Part shown: positions 52,514 through 61,774 of the stretch, piece by piece | How the letters are laid out: the number at the start of each line of letters is the position of its first letter | Numbering within the stretch: the first letter of the stretch is position 1 | DNA from: Micromonospora thermarum | GTDB lineage: Bacteria; Actinomycetota; Actinomycetes; Mycobacteriales; Micromonosporaceae | Direction of reading: 5' to 3' | Assembly: GCF_012034245.1 (NCBI RefSeq) | Contig: NZ_JAATEO010000013.1 | Span: forward strand, 1 to 64,000 | DNA length: 64,000 nucleotides | Notes under the pieces: model-generated | Told to the model about the DNA's origin: nothing | Database searches by the model: none | The model's input: the letters and a program-made list of their open reading frames with translations, nothing else | Position numbers and translations under genes: made by a program

Positions 52514-53755
52514 TCAGGACCGGTGCGCCAGCCAGCCGCCGGGCCGGGCGAGGATGCGGCGGACCACCGAACCGGCCGCGCCGACGGCCGCTGCCTGGGT
52601 GCCCAGGGTCGCGGGTCGCACGGTCACCGGCGACCACGCGGCGGTCAGAACCCGGTGGGAGATCTCGGCCAGCACCGGCGGGCGCAGCCACGGCTCGAGC
52701 GGGGCGTATCCGCCCCCGAGGACCACGGTGTCCAGGTCGAGCAGGTTCACCACGCCGGCCACCGCCACGCCGAGCGCGGTCCCGGCGTCGTGCAGCGCGG
52801 CCAGGGTGGCCGCGTCACCGGCCCGCGCCAGCTCGGCCAGGCGGTACGCCGCGGTGTCCGCCGGCAGGTCGGCCCCGGCCAGCCCGGCGGCGGCGAGGAC
52901 GGCCTCCTGGCCCGCGTACCGTTCCAGGCAGCCGCGCCCGCCGCAGCGGCACGGCCGCCCGTCCGGACGGACCGGGACATGGCCGATCTCTCCGCTCCAG
53001 CCGCGCACGCCCCGGAACAGCCTCCCGTCCAGCACGATGCCGGCGCCGATGCCCACCTCGCCGGAGATGTGCAGGAAGCTCGCCGCGCCGGACGGGCCGG
53101 CGTGCAGTTCGCCGAGCGCCGCCAGGTTGGCCTCGTTGTCGACCACCAGGGGTGGTACGCCGTCGACGTGCTCGGTCAGCGCCGGGTGCCGGGCCAGCAG
53201 CGCGGGCACCGGCACGTCCCGCCAGCCCAGGTTGGGCGCGAGGCGGACCAGGCCGGCGTCGTCCACGAGCCCGGGCACCGCGAGGGCGGCGCCGGCCGGC
53301 GTGAGGCCCTGGTCGGCCGCGTCGGCGCGGGCGGCCGCCGCCAGGGCGGCCAGCCGGCCGAGCGCCTCGGCGGGCGGGACCGGGCGCAGGTCGGCCCGTT
53401 CGACCGTGTGGTGCCGCACGCGGCCGGCGAGGTCGACCACGCAGACGGCGAGGTAGTCGACGTTCACCTCCAGGCCCAGCCCGGCCGGGCCGTCGCCGGC
53501 GAGGACCAGCCCGCGTGCGGGTCGCCCGGCGCCGGCGCGCGGTGCGGGCTCCACCTCGGCCACCAGCCGGCCGAGCAGCAGGTCCTCGACGACCGCGGAG
53601 ACCGTGGCGCGCGTCAACCCGGTGCGGGCGGCGAGGTCGGCCCGGGAGGGCGGGCGGTCGGCGTCGGCGATCCGGCCGAGCACGAGCGCGAGGTTGAGTT
53701 CGCGCAGACTGCCCTGCCGGGCGGCCCCGACGGGTACGGCGGCGGTACGGCTCAC
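52514..53755 (-). CDS. xylR: ROK-family transcriptional repressor (xylose-type)
   Basis: 413 residues. An N-terminal winged helix-turn-helix (RQGSLRELNLALVLGRI, PSRADLAARTGLTRATVSAVVEDLL) precedes a ROK sugar-kinase-like domain with DNEANLAALGE, SGEVGIGAGIVLDG, and the zinc motif HVPVRPDGRPCRCGGRGCLE. The repressor probably senses xylose and controls the divergent xylA-xylB. GTG 53755 is chosen although AAGGGG lies very close to it. The 76-bp gap to xylA holds a TTCA-ACCAC-TGAA inverted repeat. The name rests on context with xylA. Confidence 0.85.
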   Translation of the reverse strand: MSRTAAVPVGAARQGSLRELNLALVLGRIADADRPPSRADLAARTGLTRATVSAVVEDLLLGRLVAEVEPAPRAGAGRPARGLVLAGDGPAGLGLEVNVDYLAVCVVDLAGRVRHHTVERADLRPVPPAEALGRLAALAAAARADAADQGLTPAGAALAVPGLVDDAGLVRLAPNLGWRDVPVPALLARHPALTEHVDGVPPLVVDNEANLAALGELHAGPSGAASFLHISGEVGIGAGIVLDGRLFRGVRGWSGEIGHVPVRPDGRPCRCGGRGCLERYAGQEAVLAAAGLAGADLPADTAAYRLAELARAGDAATLAALHDAGTALGVAVAGVVNLLDLDTVVLGGGYAPLEPWLRPPVLAEISHRVLTAAWSPVTVRPATLGTQAAAVGAAGSVVRRILARPGGWLAHRS

Positions 53756-53780
53756 CCCTTGACAGTGCCATACGCCGGTC

Positions 53781-53805
53781 AAATAATTCAACCACTGAAC
53801 AAATA
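53781..53805. promoter_or_regulatory. Candidate xylose operator
   Basis: AT-rich AATTCAACCACTGAACAAAT in the gap between the ROK regulator and xylA contains TTCA-ACCAC-TGAA (53787-53799). It is the least GC-rich stretch of the divergent promoter and fits the kind of site ROK repressors bind. Confidence 0.5.
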
Positions 53806-53831
53806 GTGGACGACATCCCCGGAGGTCTGTC

Positions 53832-55019
53832 ATGGCACCCCGTCCCACCCCCGCCGACAAGTTCTCCTTCGGCCTCTGGACGGTGGGCTGGCAGGCCCGT
53901 GACCCGTTCGGCGACGCGACCCGGCCCGAGCTGGACGCCGTCGAGGCCGTGCACCGGCTCGCCGAGCTCGGCGCGTACGGCATCACCTTCCACGACGACG
54001 ACCTGGTGCCCTTCGGCGCGGACGCGGCCACCCGGGACGCCCACCTGACCCGCTTCCGCAAAGCGCTGGACGAGACCGGGCTGGTGGTGCCGATGGTCAC
54101 CACGAACCTCTTCACCCACCCCGTGTTCAAGGACGGCGGCTTCACCAGCAACGACCGGGACGTGCGGCGGTACGCGCTGCGCAAGGTGCTCCGCAACGTC
54201 GACCTCGCCGTCGAGCTGGGTGCCCGCACCTTCGTCATGTGGGGTGGCCGCGAGGGCGCCGAGTACGACCTCGCCAAGGACGTCCGTTCCGCCCTGGACC
54301 GGTACCGCGAGGCCGTCGACCTGCTCTGCCAGTACGTCGTCGACCGCGGCTACGACCTGCGCTTCGCCCTCGAACCCAAGCCGAACGAGCCGCGCGGCGA
54401 CATCCTGCTGCCCACCGTCGGCCACGCCCTCGCCTTCATCTCCACCCTGGCCCACCCGGAGCGGGTCGGCCTCAACCCGGAGGTGGGCCACGAGCAGATG
54501 GCCGGGCTGAACTTCGCGCACGGCATCGCGCAGGCCCTCTGGCAGGGCAAGCTGTTCCACATCGACCTCAACGGCCAGCGCGGGATCAAGTACGACCAGG
54601 ACCTGGTCTTCGGCCACGGCGACCTGCTCAACGCCTTCGCGCTGGTCGACCTCCTGGAGCACGGCGGCCCGAACGGCGGCCCGGCGTACGACGGACCCCG
54701 CCACTTCGACTACAAGCCCTCCCGCACCGAGGACATGACCGGCGTGTGGGCCTCGGCCGAGGCGAACATGCGCACGTACCTGCTCCTCAAGGAGCGGGCC
54801 GCCGCCTTCCGGGCGGACCCGGAGGTGGCCGAGGCCCTCGCCGCCAGCCGGGTGGGCGAGCTTGCCACGCCGACGCTGGCCGACGGCGAGAGCTACGCCG
54901 ACCTGCTCGCCGACCGGTCCGCCTTCGAGGAGTACGACGTCGACGCGGCCGCCGCCCGCGGCTTCGGCTTCGTCCGGCTCAACCAGCTCGCCGTCGAGCA
55001 CCTGCTCGGCGCCCGCTGA
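53832..55019 (+). CDS. xylA: Xylose isomerase
   Basis: 395 residues, class I length. It converts D-xylose to D-xylulose with two divalent metals. Active-site groups are all there: H54 and D57 in [14 protein letters not shown]181 and K183 in [12 protein letters not shown]217 and H220 in NPEVGHEQM, and [21 protein letters not shown] lies upstream of ATG 53832. xylB begins within its stop codon (TGATG), so the pair forms an operon, controlled by the divergent ROK repressor. Confidence 0.96.
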   Translation: MAPRPTPADKFSFGLWTVGWQARDPFGDATRPELDAVEAVHRLAELGAYGITFHDDDLVPFGADAATRDAHLTRFRKALDETGLVVPMVTTNLFTHPVFKDGGFTSNDRDVRRYALRKVLRNVDLAVELGARTFVMWGGREGAEYDLAKDVRSALDRYREAVDLLCQYVVDRGYDLRFALEPKPNEPRGDILLPTVGHALAFISTLAHPERVGLNPEVGHEQMAGLNFAHGIAQALWQGKLFHIDLNGQRGIKYDQDLVFGHGDLLNAFALVDLLEHGGPNGGPAYDGPRHFDYKPSRTEDMTGVWASAEANMRTYLLLKERAAAFRADPEVAEALAASRVGELATPTLADGESYADLLADRSAFEEYDVDAAAARGFGFVRLNQLAVEHLLGAR

Positions 55020-56464
55020 TGCCCCTCGTGGCCGGGGTCGACTCCTCGACCCAGTCGTGCAAGGTGGTCGTCCGGGACGCGGAGACCGGCGTCCTCGTCC
55101 GCGAGGGCCGGGCGGCGCACCCGGACGGCACCGAGGTCGACCCGTCCGCGTGGTGGTCCGCGCTGGGGGACGCGGTGGCCGGCGCCGGCGGGCTCGGCGA
55201 CGTCGCGGCGGTCTCCGTGGCCGGCCAGCAGCACGGCATGGTCTGCCTGGACGCGGCCGGTGAGGTGGTCCGCCCGGCGCTGCTGTGGAACGACACCCGC
55301 TCGGCCGGCGCCGCCGCCGACCTGGTCGCCGAGGCCGGGGGCGGGGAGGAGGGCCGCCGCTTCTGGGCCGACGCGGTCGGCGCGGTGCCCGTGGCCAGCT
55401 TCACCGTCACCAAACTGCGCTGGCTGGCGCGGCACGAGCCGGCGAACGCCGCCCGGGTGGCCGCGGTCTGCCTGCCGCACGACTGGCTCACCTGGCGGCT
55501 GGCCGGCGCCCCCGGCCTCGACGCCCTGCGCACCGACCGCAGCGACGCCAGCGGCACCGGCTACTGGTCCCCGGCGACCGGCGAGTACCGCCCGGACCTG
55601 CTGGAGCGCGCGCTCGGCCGGGTCGTGGCGGTGCCCCGGGTGCTCGGCCCGGCCGAGGCGGCCGGTCAGCTCGACCGGACCGTCCTCGGGGGCGCGGCCG
55701 CGGGGCCCGCCCCGGCGTTGCTCGGTCCCGGTGCCGGCGACAACGCCGCCGCGGCCTTCGGGGCCGGCGCCGGCCCCGGCGACGTGGTCGTCTCCATCGG
55801 CACCTCCGGCACGGTCTTCAGCGTCGCGGACACCCCGGCGGCGGACCCGAGCGGCATCGTCGCGGGCTTCGCCGACGTCACCGGCCGCTTCCTGCCGCTG
55901 GTCTGCACGCTCAACGCCGCGCGGGTGCTCGACGCCGCCGCCGGGCTGCTCCGGGTCGACCTCGACGAACTGGCCGATCTGGCGCTCGCCGCGCCGCCCG
56001 GCGCGGACGGGCTGGTCCAGGTGCCGTACGTGGAGGGGGAGCGGACGCCGAACCGGCCGGACGCCACCGGCGCGGTGCACGGGCTCACCCTGCGCACCTC
56101 GACGCCGGCGCACCTGGCCCGGGCGGCCGTCGAGGGGATGCTGTGCGCCCTCGCCGACGGCCTGGACGCGCTCGTCGCGCAGGGTGCCACCGTCCGCCGG
56201 GTGATCCTCGTCGGCGGTGGGGCCCGGTCGGCGGCGGTGCGGCGGATCGCCCCGCAGGTCTTCGGTGTCCCGGTGGTCGTCCCGCCACCCGGCGAGTACG
56301 TCGCCGACGGCGCTGCCCGCCAGGCCGCCTGGGTCGCCCTGGGCGGTGCGGAGCCGCCGCTGTGGACACCCGGCGACGCGGAGACGTACGAGGCGGATCC
56401 CGTCCCCGCGATCCGCGACCGGTACGCGCAGGCCCGCGAGCACGTCCTGAACCGCTGGAGGTGA
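55019..56464 (+). CDS. xylB: Xylulokinase
   Basis: 481 residues of the FGGY kinase family: [15 protein letters not shown], the substrate loop [34 protein letters not shown] with the catalytic Asp, [13 protein letters not shown] and the ATP-site [22 protein letters not shown]. It phosphorylates D-xylulose to xylulose-5-phosphate for the pentose-phosphate pathway. ATG 55019 overlaps the xylA stop by one base. Followed by an MFS gene 55 bp on. Confidence 0.95.
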   Translation: MPLVAGVDSSTQSCKVVVRDAETGVLVREGRAAHPDGTEVDPSAWWSALGDAVAGAGGLGDVAAVSVAGQQHGMVCLDAAGEVVRPALLWNDTRSAGAAADLVAEAGGGEEGRRFWADAVGAVPVASFTVTKLRWLARHEPANAARVAAVCLPHDWLTWRLAGAPGLDALRTDRSDASGTGYWSPATGEYRPDLLERALGRVVAVPRVLGPAEAAGQLDRTVLGGAAAGPAPALLGPGAGDNAAAAFGAGAGPGDVVVSIGTSGTVFSVADTPAADPSGIVAGFADVTGRFLPLVCTLNAARVLDAAAGLLRVDLDELADLALAAPPGADGLVQVPYVEGERTPNRPDATGAVHGLTLRTSTPAHLARAAVEGMLCALADGLDALVAQGATVRRVILVGGGARSAAVRRIAPQVFGVPVVVPPPGEYVADGAARQAAWVALGGAEPPLWTPGDAETYEADPVPAIRDRYAQAREHVLNRWR

Positions 56465-56519
56465 GGCGCCGCCGACCCCGGTGACCGGGCCGTGATCTCG
56501 TCCTGATTGGCTGCCGGGC

Positions 56520-57944
56520 ATGACGGTGGCCAGGGACGGCACGGTACGCGCCTGGGGCGGCGGCGCGGGGCACCGGTTCTACAGCGTGGTGGTGTTCGTG
56601 CTGCTCGCCTCGCTGGACAACGTGGCGATCGGCCTGGTTCCCCCGCTGTACGGCTCGATCGCCGAGGCGTTCGAGGTGCCGGAGCGCCTGCTCGGCCTGG
56701 TCACCGCCGTCAGCTTCCTGGTCAGCGCGGTGGCGGCGGTCGGCTGGGCGTACGTCGGGGACCGCGCGAACCGCAAGCCACTGCTCATGCTCGGCACCCT
56801 GATCTGGGCTGTGGGCACCGGGGGCAGCGCGGTCGCCGGGACGTACCCCACGTTCCTGGCCGCCCAGCTGATCGGGGCGATCGGGCTGGGCGCGGTCGGG
56901 TCGGTCGGGTTCTCGGTGGTCACCGACCTCATCTCGCCGCGCCGGCGGGGCCTGGTGATGAGCTTCTGGGGGCTCTCCCAGGGCGTCGGGACGCTGGCCG
57001 GCACGCTGGTGGGCGGCCTGCTCGGCGCGGCCGACTGGCGGCGGCCCTTCCTGGTGCTGACCGTGGTCGGCCTCGCCGCCACCGCGGCGTACCTGTTCAC
57101 GTACGACATCCGGCGCGGGCAGAGCGAACCGGAACTCGCCGAGGTGCTCGCCGGCGGCGCGGAGTACGACTACCGGATCAGCCGGGCCGACCTGCCGAGG
57201 ATCCTGGGGCGGCGGACGAACCGCTGGCTGATCCTCCAGGGGCTCACCGCGCAGGCCGCGTTCGGGTCGCTGGTGTGGTTGCCCGTGCTCTTCACCGAGC
57301 GGGCCGAGGCGCAGGGCTACTCGACCGCCACGGCGGTCGTGGTCGGCAGTGTCTTCGCCACCCTGTTCCAGCTCGGCGGCGTCTTCTCCATCGTCGGCGG
57401 GCTGGTCGGGGACGCGCTGCAACGGCGTACGCCCTCCGGCCGGGCGCTGGTCGCGGCGGTCGGCATCCTCGCGGCGCTCCCGTTCTACCTGGTGCTCTTC
57501 TTCGTGCCGATCCGCATCGACGTGCCCGACGGCGCCGGCGGCGGCGCCGTGGTCCGTGCGGTGCTGGCCAGCGTGCTGACCGAGCCGACGGTCGGGCTCA
57601 GCCTGCTCGCGGCGCTGCTGGCGCTCGCGCTGACCTCGGCCAACTCGCCCAACTGGTTCGCGCTGATCGCCGACGTCAACCCGCCCGAGCACCGGGGGAC
57701 CGTCTACAGCCTGGGCAACCTGGTCAACGGCGTCGGACGGGCCGCCGGCAACGGACTGGTCGGGGTGGCCTTCCACGGCCTGCGGGCCGCCTTCCCGCCG
57801 CCGCTGAACTACGCGGTCGGGCTCGCCGCCTTCCAGCTCTTCTTCGTGCCCACCGGGATCATGTACTGGCTGGCGGCGCGGACGTCGCCGCGCGACATCG
57901 CCGACGTGCGGGACCTGCTGCGCACCCGCGCCGGCCGGAGGTGA
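56520..57944 (+). CDS. MFS transporter, spinster-like
   Basis: 474 residues with about 12 membrane helices. It has the MFS signature between helices 2 and 3 (GWAYVGDRANRKPLLMLG), GAIGLGAVGSVGFSVVTDLISPRRRG on helix 4-5, and a long central loop (about 195-235). The LDN.AIG...PP opening resembles spinster-type carriers. It may export or import a sugar or lipid-like compound; position after xylB suggests but does not prove a sugar role. It ends at the start of a hairpin shared with the convergent GH13 gene. Confidence 0.85.
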   Translation: MTVARDGTVRAWGGGAGHRFYSVVVFVLLASLDNVAIGLVPPLYGSIAEAFEVPERLLGLVTAVSFLVSAVAAVGWAYVGDRANRKPLLMLGTLIWAVGTGGSAVAGTYPTFLAAQLIGAIGLGAVGSVGFSVVTDLISPRRRGLVMSFWGLSQGVGTLAGTLVGGLLGAADWRRPFLVLTVVGLAATAAYLFTYDIRRGQSEPELAEVLAGGAEYDYRISRADLPRILGRRTNRWLILQGLTAQAAFGSLVWLPVLFTERAEAQGYSTATAVVVGSVFATLFQLGGVFSIVGGLVGDALQRRTPSGRALVAAVGILAALPFYLVLFFVPIRIDVPDGAGGGAVVRAVLASVLTEPTVGLSLLAALLALALTSANSPNWFALIADVNPPEHRGTVYSLGNLVNGVGRAAGNGLVGVAFHGLRAAFPPPLNYAVGLAAFQLFFVPTGIMYWLAARTSPRDIADVRDLLRTRAGRR

Positions 57945-57990
57945 GGAGGGGCCCCCTGTCAACGCCGGGCGTTGTGGAAGGGGCCCCTCC
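57945..57990. terminator. GGGGCCCC palindrome, bidirectional terminator
   Basis: GGAGGGGCCCC (57945-57955) pairs with GGGGCCCCTCC (57980-57990); inside, CAACGC-CGG-GCGTTG forms a second stem. It starts right after the MFS stop and ends 8 bp before the GH13 stop. It belongs to the same dispersed family as 15661-15700 (shared CCCCCTGTYAACGCC). Confidence 0.75.
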
Positions 57991-57998
57991 TGACCCGG

Positions 57999-59747
57999 TC
58001 ACGCGGAGCGCACCCACACCGTCACGTCGGTGGGCACCAGACCGTCGTCGGTGAGCGGGGCGCTCGTGGCGACCAGCTCACCCGCCGGCGCGGGCACGGC
58101 GGCCGGGCCGAAGTTCGTCAGCACCGTCAGCCCGTCGTTGCGGAAGCTCAACACCTCGTCCCCGGTCGCGAGCCACGCCAGCGTGCCCCGGCCCAGCCCG
58201 TGCTCACGACGCAGGCGCAGCGCCGTGCGGTACAACTCGTACGTCGAGCCGGGCACCCCGCGCTGCCGGTCCAGCGCGAACTCCGCCCACAGCGGCGGCT
58301 GGGGCAGCCAGCTCGCGTCGGTCGGCCCGAAGCCGTACGACGGCGCGTCGGCCTCCCACGGGATGGGCACCCGGCAGCCGTCCCGGCCGCGCAGGGTGTG
58401 CCCGCTGCGCTCCCAGGTCGGGTCCTGCCGGGCCTCGTCCGGCATCGTGGTGTGCTCCGGCAGGCCCAGCTCCTCGCCCTGGTAGAGGTACGCCGAGCCG
58501 GGCAGGGCCAGCATCAGCAGGGTGGCCGCCCGCGCCCGGCGCAGGCCGAGGGCGGTGTCCGGCTGCTCGTCGCCGATGCCGATGCCGTGCGGTCGCGGGG
58601 TACCGACCGGGAGGCCGAGCCGGGAGGCGTGCCGGACCACGTCGTGGTTGGACAGCACCCAGGTCGTCGGTGCGCCGACCGTGTCGGTGGCCTCCAGCGA
58701 GCGGGTGATGACCGCGTACTGGGCGGGCGCGGTCCACGAGGCGAGCAGGTACTCGAAGTTGAACGCCTGGTGCATCTCGTCCGGCCGCACGTACCGGGCC
58801 AGCCGTTCGGCCGGCTCGACCCAGGCCTCCGCGACCAGGATCCGCTCGCCGGGGTAGCTGTCGAGCAGCGCGCGCCAGTCCCGGTAGATCTCGTGGACGC
58901 CGTCCTGGTCCCACATCGGCGGCCGCGGCTTGTCGACCTCCCGGCCGGAGAGGATCTCCTGCGGCTCCTGCCAGTCGGCCAGGTCGGCCTGCTTGATGAG
59001 GCCGTGCGCCACGTCCACGCGGAACCCGTCGACGCCCCGGTCCAGCCAGAACCGCAGCACGTCGAGGAACTCCGCCCGCACGTCCGGGTTGTCCCAGTTC
59101 AGGTCGGGCTGGCCGGGGTCGAACAGGTGCAGGTACCACTGCCCGGGACGGCCGTCGGGCTCGGTGACCCGGGTCCAGGCCGGCCCGCCGAAGACGCTCT
59201 GCCAGTCGTTGGGCGGCTGGTCGCCGTCCGCGCCCGTGCCGTCCCGGAAGACGTACCGGTCGCGTTCCGGACTGCCGGGGCCCGCGGCGAGGGCGGCGGT
59301 GAACCACCGGTGCGCCGACGAGGTGTGGTTCGGGACGAGGTCGACGATGACCCGTAGGCCGCGCGAGCGCGCCTCGGTGATCAGCTTGTCCGCGTCGGCG
59401 AGCGTGCCGAACAGCGGGTCGACGTCCCGGTAGTCGGCGACGTCGTACCCGGCGTCCGCCTGCGGGGACGGGTAGAACGGGGAGAGCCACACGGCGTCCA
59501 CGCCGAGCTCCACCAGGTGGTCGAGGCGGGCGGTGATGCCGGGCAGGTCGCCGATCCCGTCGCCGTTCGAGTCGGCGAAGGAGCGCGGGTAGATCTGGTA
59601 GATGACGGCCTCGGTCCACCAGCCGGTGGCCGGGCCGGCGGACTGCTCCAGATGCGTCGGTGTGCTGTTCAGGACCTTCTCCCATGATCGAGCCGTACGG
59701 GCTGGCGGTCTGCCGTTAGTGTGCCCGTGGTGGTGCGGTCGATTCAC
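57999..59747 (-). CDS. GH13 alpha-glucosidase
   Basis: A GH13 alpha-amylase-family enzyme with all four conserved regions: DLVPNHTS, GFRVDVAHG with the nucleophile Asp, VAEAWVE with the acid/base Glu, and VLSNHD. It begins the catalytic fold with WWTEAVIYQIYPRSFADSNGDGIGDL, the alpha-glucosidase/oligo-1,6-glucosidase pattern, and ends with a C-terminal beta domain. It would hydrolyse imported alpha-glucosides in the cytoplasm. Start is unclear: the only in-frame GTG (59747) lies inside the lacI gene without a ribosome site; a CTG at 59672 has GGGAG six bases ahead and would give 557 residues. Last gene of the sugar operon. Confidence 0.85.
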   Translation of the reverse strand: MNRPHHHGHTNGRPPARTARSWEKVLNSTPTHLEQSAGPATGWWTEAVIYQIYPRSFADSNGDGIGDLPGITARLDHLVELGVDAVWLSPFYPSPQADAGYDVADYRDVDPLFGTLADADKLITEARSRGLRVIVDLVPNHTSSAHRWFTAALAAGPGSPERDRYVFRDGTGADGDQPPNDWQSVFGGPAWTRVTEPDGRPGQWYLHLFDPGQPDLNWDNPDVRAEFLDVLRFWLDRGVDGFRVDVAHGLIKQADLADWQEPQEILSGREVDKPRPPMWDQDGVHEIYRDWRALLDSYPGERILVAEAWVEPAERLARYVRPDEMHQAFNFEYLLASWTAPAQYAVITRSLEATDTVGAPTTWVLSNHDVVRHASRLGLPVGTPRPHGIGIGDEQPDTALGLRRARAATLLMLALPGSAYLYQGEELGLPEHTTMPDEARQDPTWERSGHTLRGRDGCRVPIPWEADAPSYGFGPTDASWLPQPPLWAEFALDRQRGVPGSTYELYRTALRLRREHGLGRGTLAWLATGDEVLSFRNDGLTVLTNFGPAAVPAPAGELVATSAPLTDDGLVPTDVTVWVRSA

Positions 59748-60753
59748 GCACGACCAGCCGAGTGGGCAGAATCACCGGGCCGTCCGCCGGGCCGACGCCG
59801 AGCGTATCGACCGGCCGGCCGCCCAGCGGGCCGAGCAGGATCTTCGCGGCGAGCAGTCCCTGGTCCGTCGCGGGTTGGGCGATGGTGGTCAACCCGAGCA
59901 CACCGGCCAGGGCGTGGTCGTCGATGCCGATGACGCTGACGTCGTCCGGCACCCGCAGGCCGGCGTCGCGCAGCGCGGTCAGCGCGCCCATGGCCATCTC
60001 GTCACAGGCGGCGAGAATGGCGGTCGGCGGGTCGCCCCGGCGCAGCAGCTCCTCGGTGGCCCGGGTGCCCCCGTCGATGTCGAACCGCGACTCGACGTCC
60101 AGGCTCGGGTCCGGGCGTACGCCCGCGGCGCGCAGCGCCTCCTGGTAGCCCCGGCGCCGGTCCACGTGGGTGGTGAAGGCGAGCTCGTCGTCGGGGTCGC
60201 CGGAGATGTGGGCGATCCGCCGGTGCCCCAGATCGAGCAGGTGCCGGGTAGCGGTCCGCGCGGCCGCCACGTCGTCGATGCGTACGCGCGGCCAGCCCGG
60301 CACCGCCGTGCCGGAGCTGACGGTGACCCCGGGCAGGTCCAGCGCGGTCAGCGCGGCCAGGTCCGGAGCCAGCAGCGGGGTGGCCACGAGCATGATCGCG
60401 TCCACGCGCTTGTGGAGGTCGGCGGTGCGCAGCACCCGCTGGCGGGTCCGCTCCCGCCCGCCCAGGTTGTGCAGCAGCAGGTCGTAACCGGCCTGATGGA
60501 GGAAACCCTCGACCGCTTCGACGACGACACCGAAGAACCAGCGGGTGATCCGGGGGACGACCACCGCGACCGTGCCGGTGCGCCCGCCGGCCAGCCGCGA
60601 CGCGCTGGGCGACACCGCGTACTGCAACTGCTCGGCGGCGGCGAGCACCCGCCGACGGGTCGCCGCTGAGACCGTCGGCAGTCCGCGCAGCGCCCGGGAG
60701 ACGGTGGCCGTGGAGACCCCCGCCAACCGGGCGACATCATCGATCTTCGCCAC
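59716..60753 (-). CDS. LacI-family repressor of the sugar operon
   Basis: 345 residues. LacI helix-turn-helix KIDDVARLAGVSTATVSRAL with hinge VSPSASRLA-type sequence, followed by a periplasmic-binding-protein-like sensor: VAVVVPRITRWFFGVVVEAVE, HISGDPDDELAF, AILAACDEMAMGAL and SVIGIDDHALAG. It probably represses the ABC transporter/alpha-glucosidase operon in which it sits, with an alpha-glucoside inducer. GTG 60753 is preceded by GGAG. Its end may overlap the GH13 gene. Confidence 0.9.
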   Translation of the reverse strand: MAKIDDVARLAGVSTATVSRALRGLPTVSAATRRRVLAAAEQLQYAVSPSASRLAGGRTGTVAVVVPRITRWFFGVVVEAVEGFLHQAGYDLLLHNLGGRERTRQRVLRTADLHKRVDAIMLVATPLLAPDLAALTALDLPGVTVSSGTAVPGWPRVRIDDVAAARTATRHLLDLGHRRIAHISGDPDDELAFTTHVDRRRGYQEALRAAGVRPDPSLDVESRFDIDGGTRATEELLRRGDPPTAILAACDEMAMGALTALRDAGLRVPDDVSVIGIDDHALAGVLGLTTIAQPATDQGLLAAKILLGPLGGRPVDTLGVGPADGPVILPTRLVVRESTAPPRAH

Positions 60754-60807
60754 GCCTTCTCCGCTCCCGTTCCCGCCACCGCCGGTCGGCGGTGGCGGGA
60801 GCGCGGA

Positions 60808-61773
60808 TCAGCCCTTGACGCTGCCGGCGAGCAGCCCGCGTACGAAGTAGCGCTGGAGGGACAGGAACACGATCAGCGGTACGACCATCGACACGAACGC
60901 GCCGGCGGTCAGCCGCTGCCACTCGTTGCCCCGGGTGCCGGCGAGCTCGGCGAGCCGGACCGTGAGCGGGGCCGTCTCGTCGCCGCCCCCGGCGAAGATC
61001 AGCGCGACGAGCAGGTCGTTCCAGACCCAGAGGAACTGGAAGATGCCGAACGCCGCGAGCGCCGGGGTGATCAGCGGCAGGACGATCGTGCGGAAGATCT
61101 TCGGGTGGGTGGCACCGTCGACGCGGGCCGCCTCCATCAGGTCCTTGGGCAGCTGCGAGATGAAGTTGTGCAGCAGGAACACGGCGAAGGGGAGCGCGAA
61201 GCAGGTGTGCGCGAACCACACCTGCGCGAACTTCTGCGAGCCGTCGAGATCCCAGGCCGGCAGCAGGGTGATGCCGGCCAGGGTGACCCCGGTGGAGAAG
61301 AACTTCAGCAGCGGCACCAGCGCCATCTGCAACGGGACGATCTGCAACGCGAAGATCCCGATGTAGATCCAGTCCCGGCCCCGGAAGTTGATCCAGGCCA
61401 GCGCGTACGCGGCCAGCGCCGCGAAGGCGAGCGGGAACAGCACCGAGGGAATGGTGATCGCCAGCGAGTTGAGGAAGTAGCTGGCGAGTTGCCCGGACGA
61501 CGATGACCGCCCGAACAGGACCTCCTGGTAGTTCTCCAGCGTGAACTGGGGGTCGCTGAAGAACGTCCACCAACCGGTGGTCTTGATCTGGTCCTCGGGC
61601 CGGATCGACGAGATCAGCAGGCCGAGGGTCGGGACCGTCCAGAGCAGCGCGATGACGATCGAGACGAGCGTGGCGGTGCGCGTGTTCAGCCGTTTCCGGA
61701 TGCGGGCCGCCCGGCCCGGGGACTTCTCCACCTGCTGGGTGCCGACGGCGACGGTGGGCGTGGCGGTGGTCAT
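60808..61773 (-). CDS. Carbohydrate ABC transporter permease (MalG-type)
   Basis: 321 residues with six membrane helices and the EAA loop (EAARVDGATHPKIF) that contacts the ATPase. The N-terminal segment up to residue 35 is cytoplasmic. The start lies 1 bp from the MalF-type stop, showing coupling. No ATPase gene is in the operon; as in other actinomycetes a shared MsiK-like ATPase encoded elsewhere is expected. Confidence 0.92.
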   Translation of the reverse strand: MTTATPTVAVGTQQVEKSPGRAARIRKRLNTRTATLVSIVIALLWTVPTLGLLISSIRPEDQIKTTGWWTFFSDPQFTLENYQEVLFGRSSSSGQLASYFLNSLAITIPSVLFPLAFAALAAYALAWINFRGRDWIYIGIFALQIVPLQMALVPLLKFFSTGVTLAGITLLPAWDLDGSQKFAQVWFAHTCFALPFAVFLLHNFISQLPKDLMEAARVDGATHPKIFRTIVLPLITPALAAFGIFQFLWVWNDLLVALIFAGGGDETAPLTVRLAELAGTRGNEWQRLTAGAFVSMVVPLIVFLSLQRYFVRGLLAGSVKG

Positions 61774-61774
61774 C

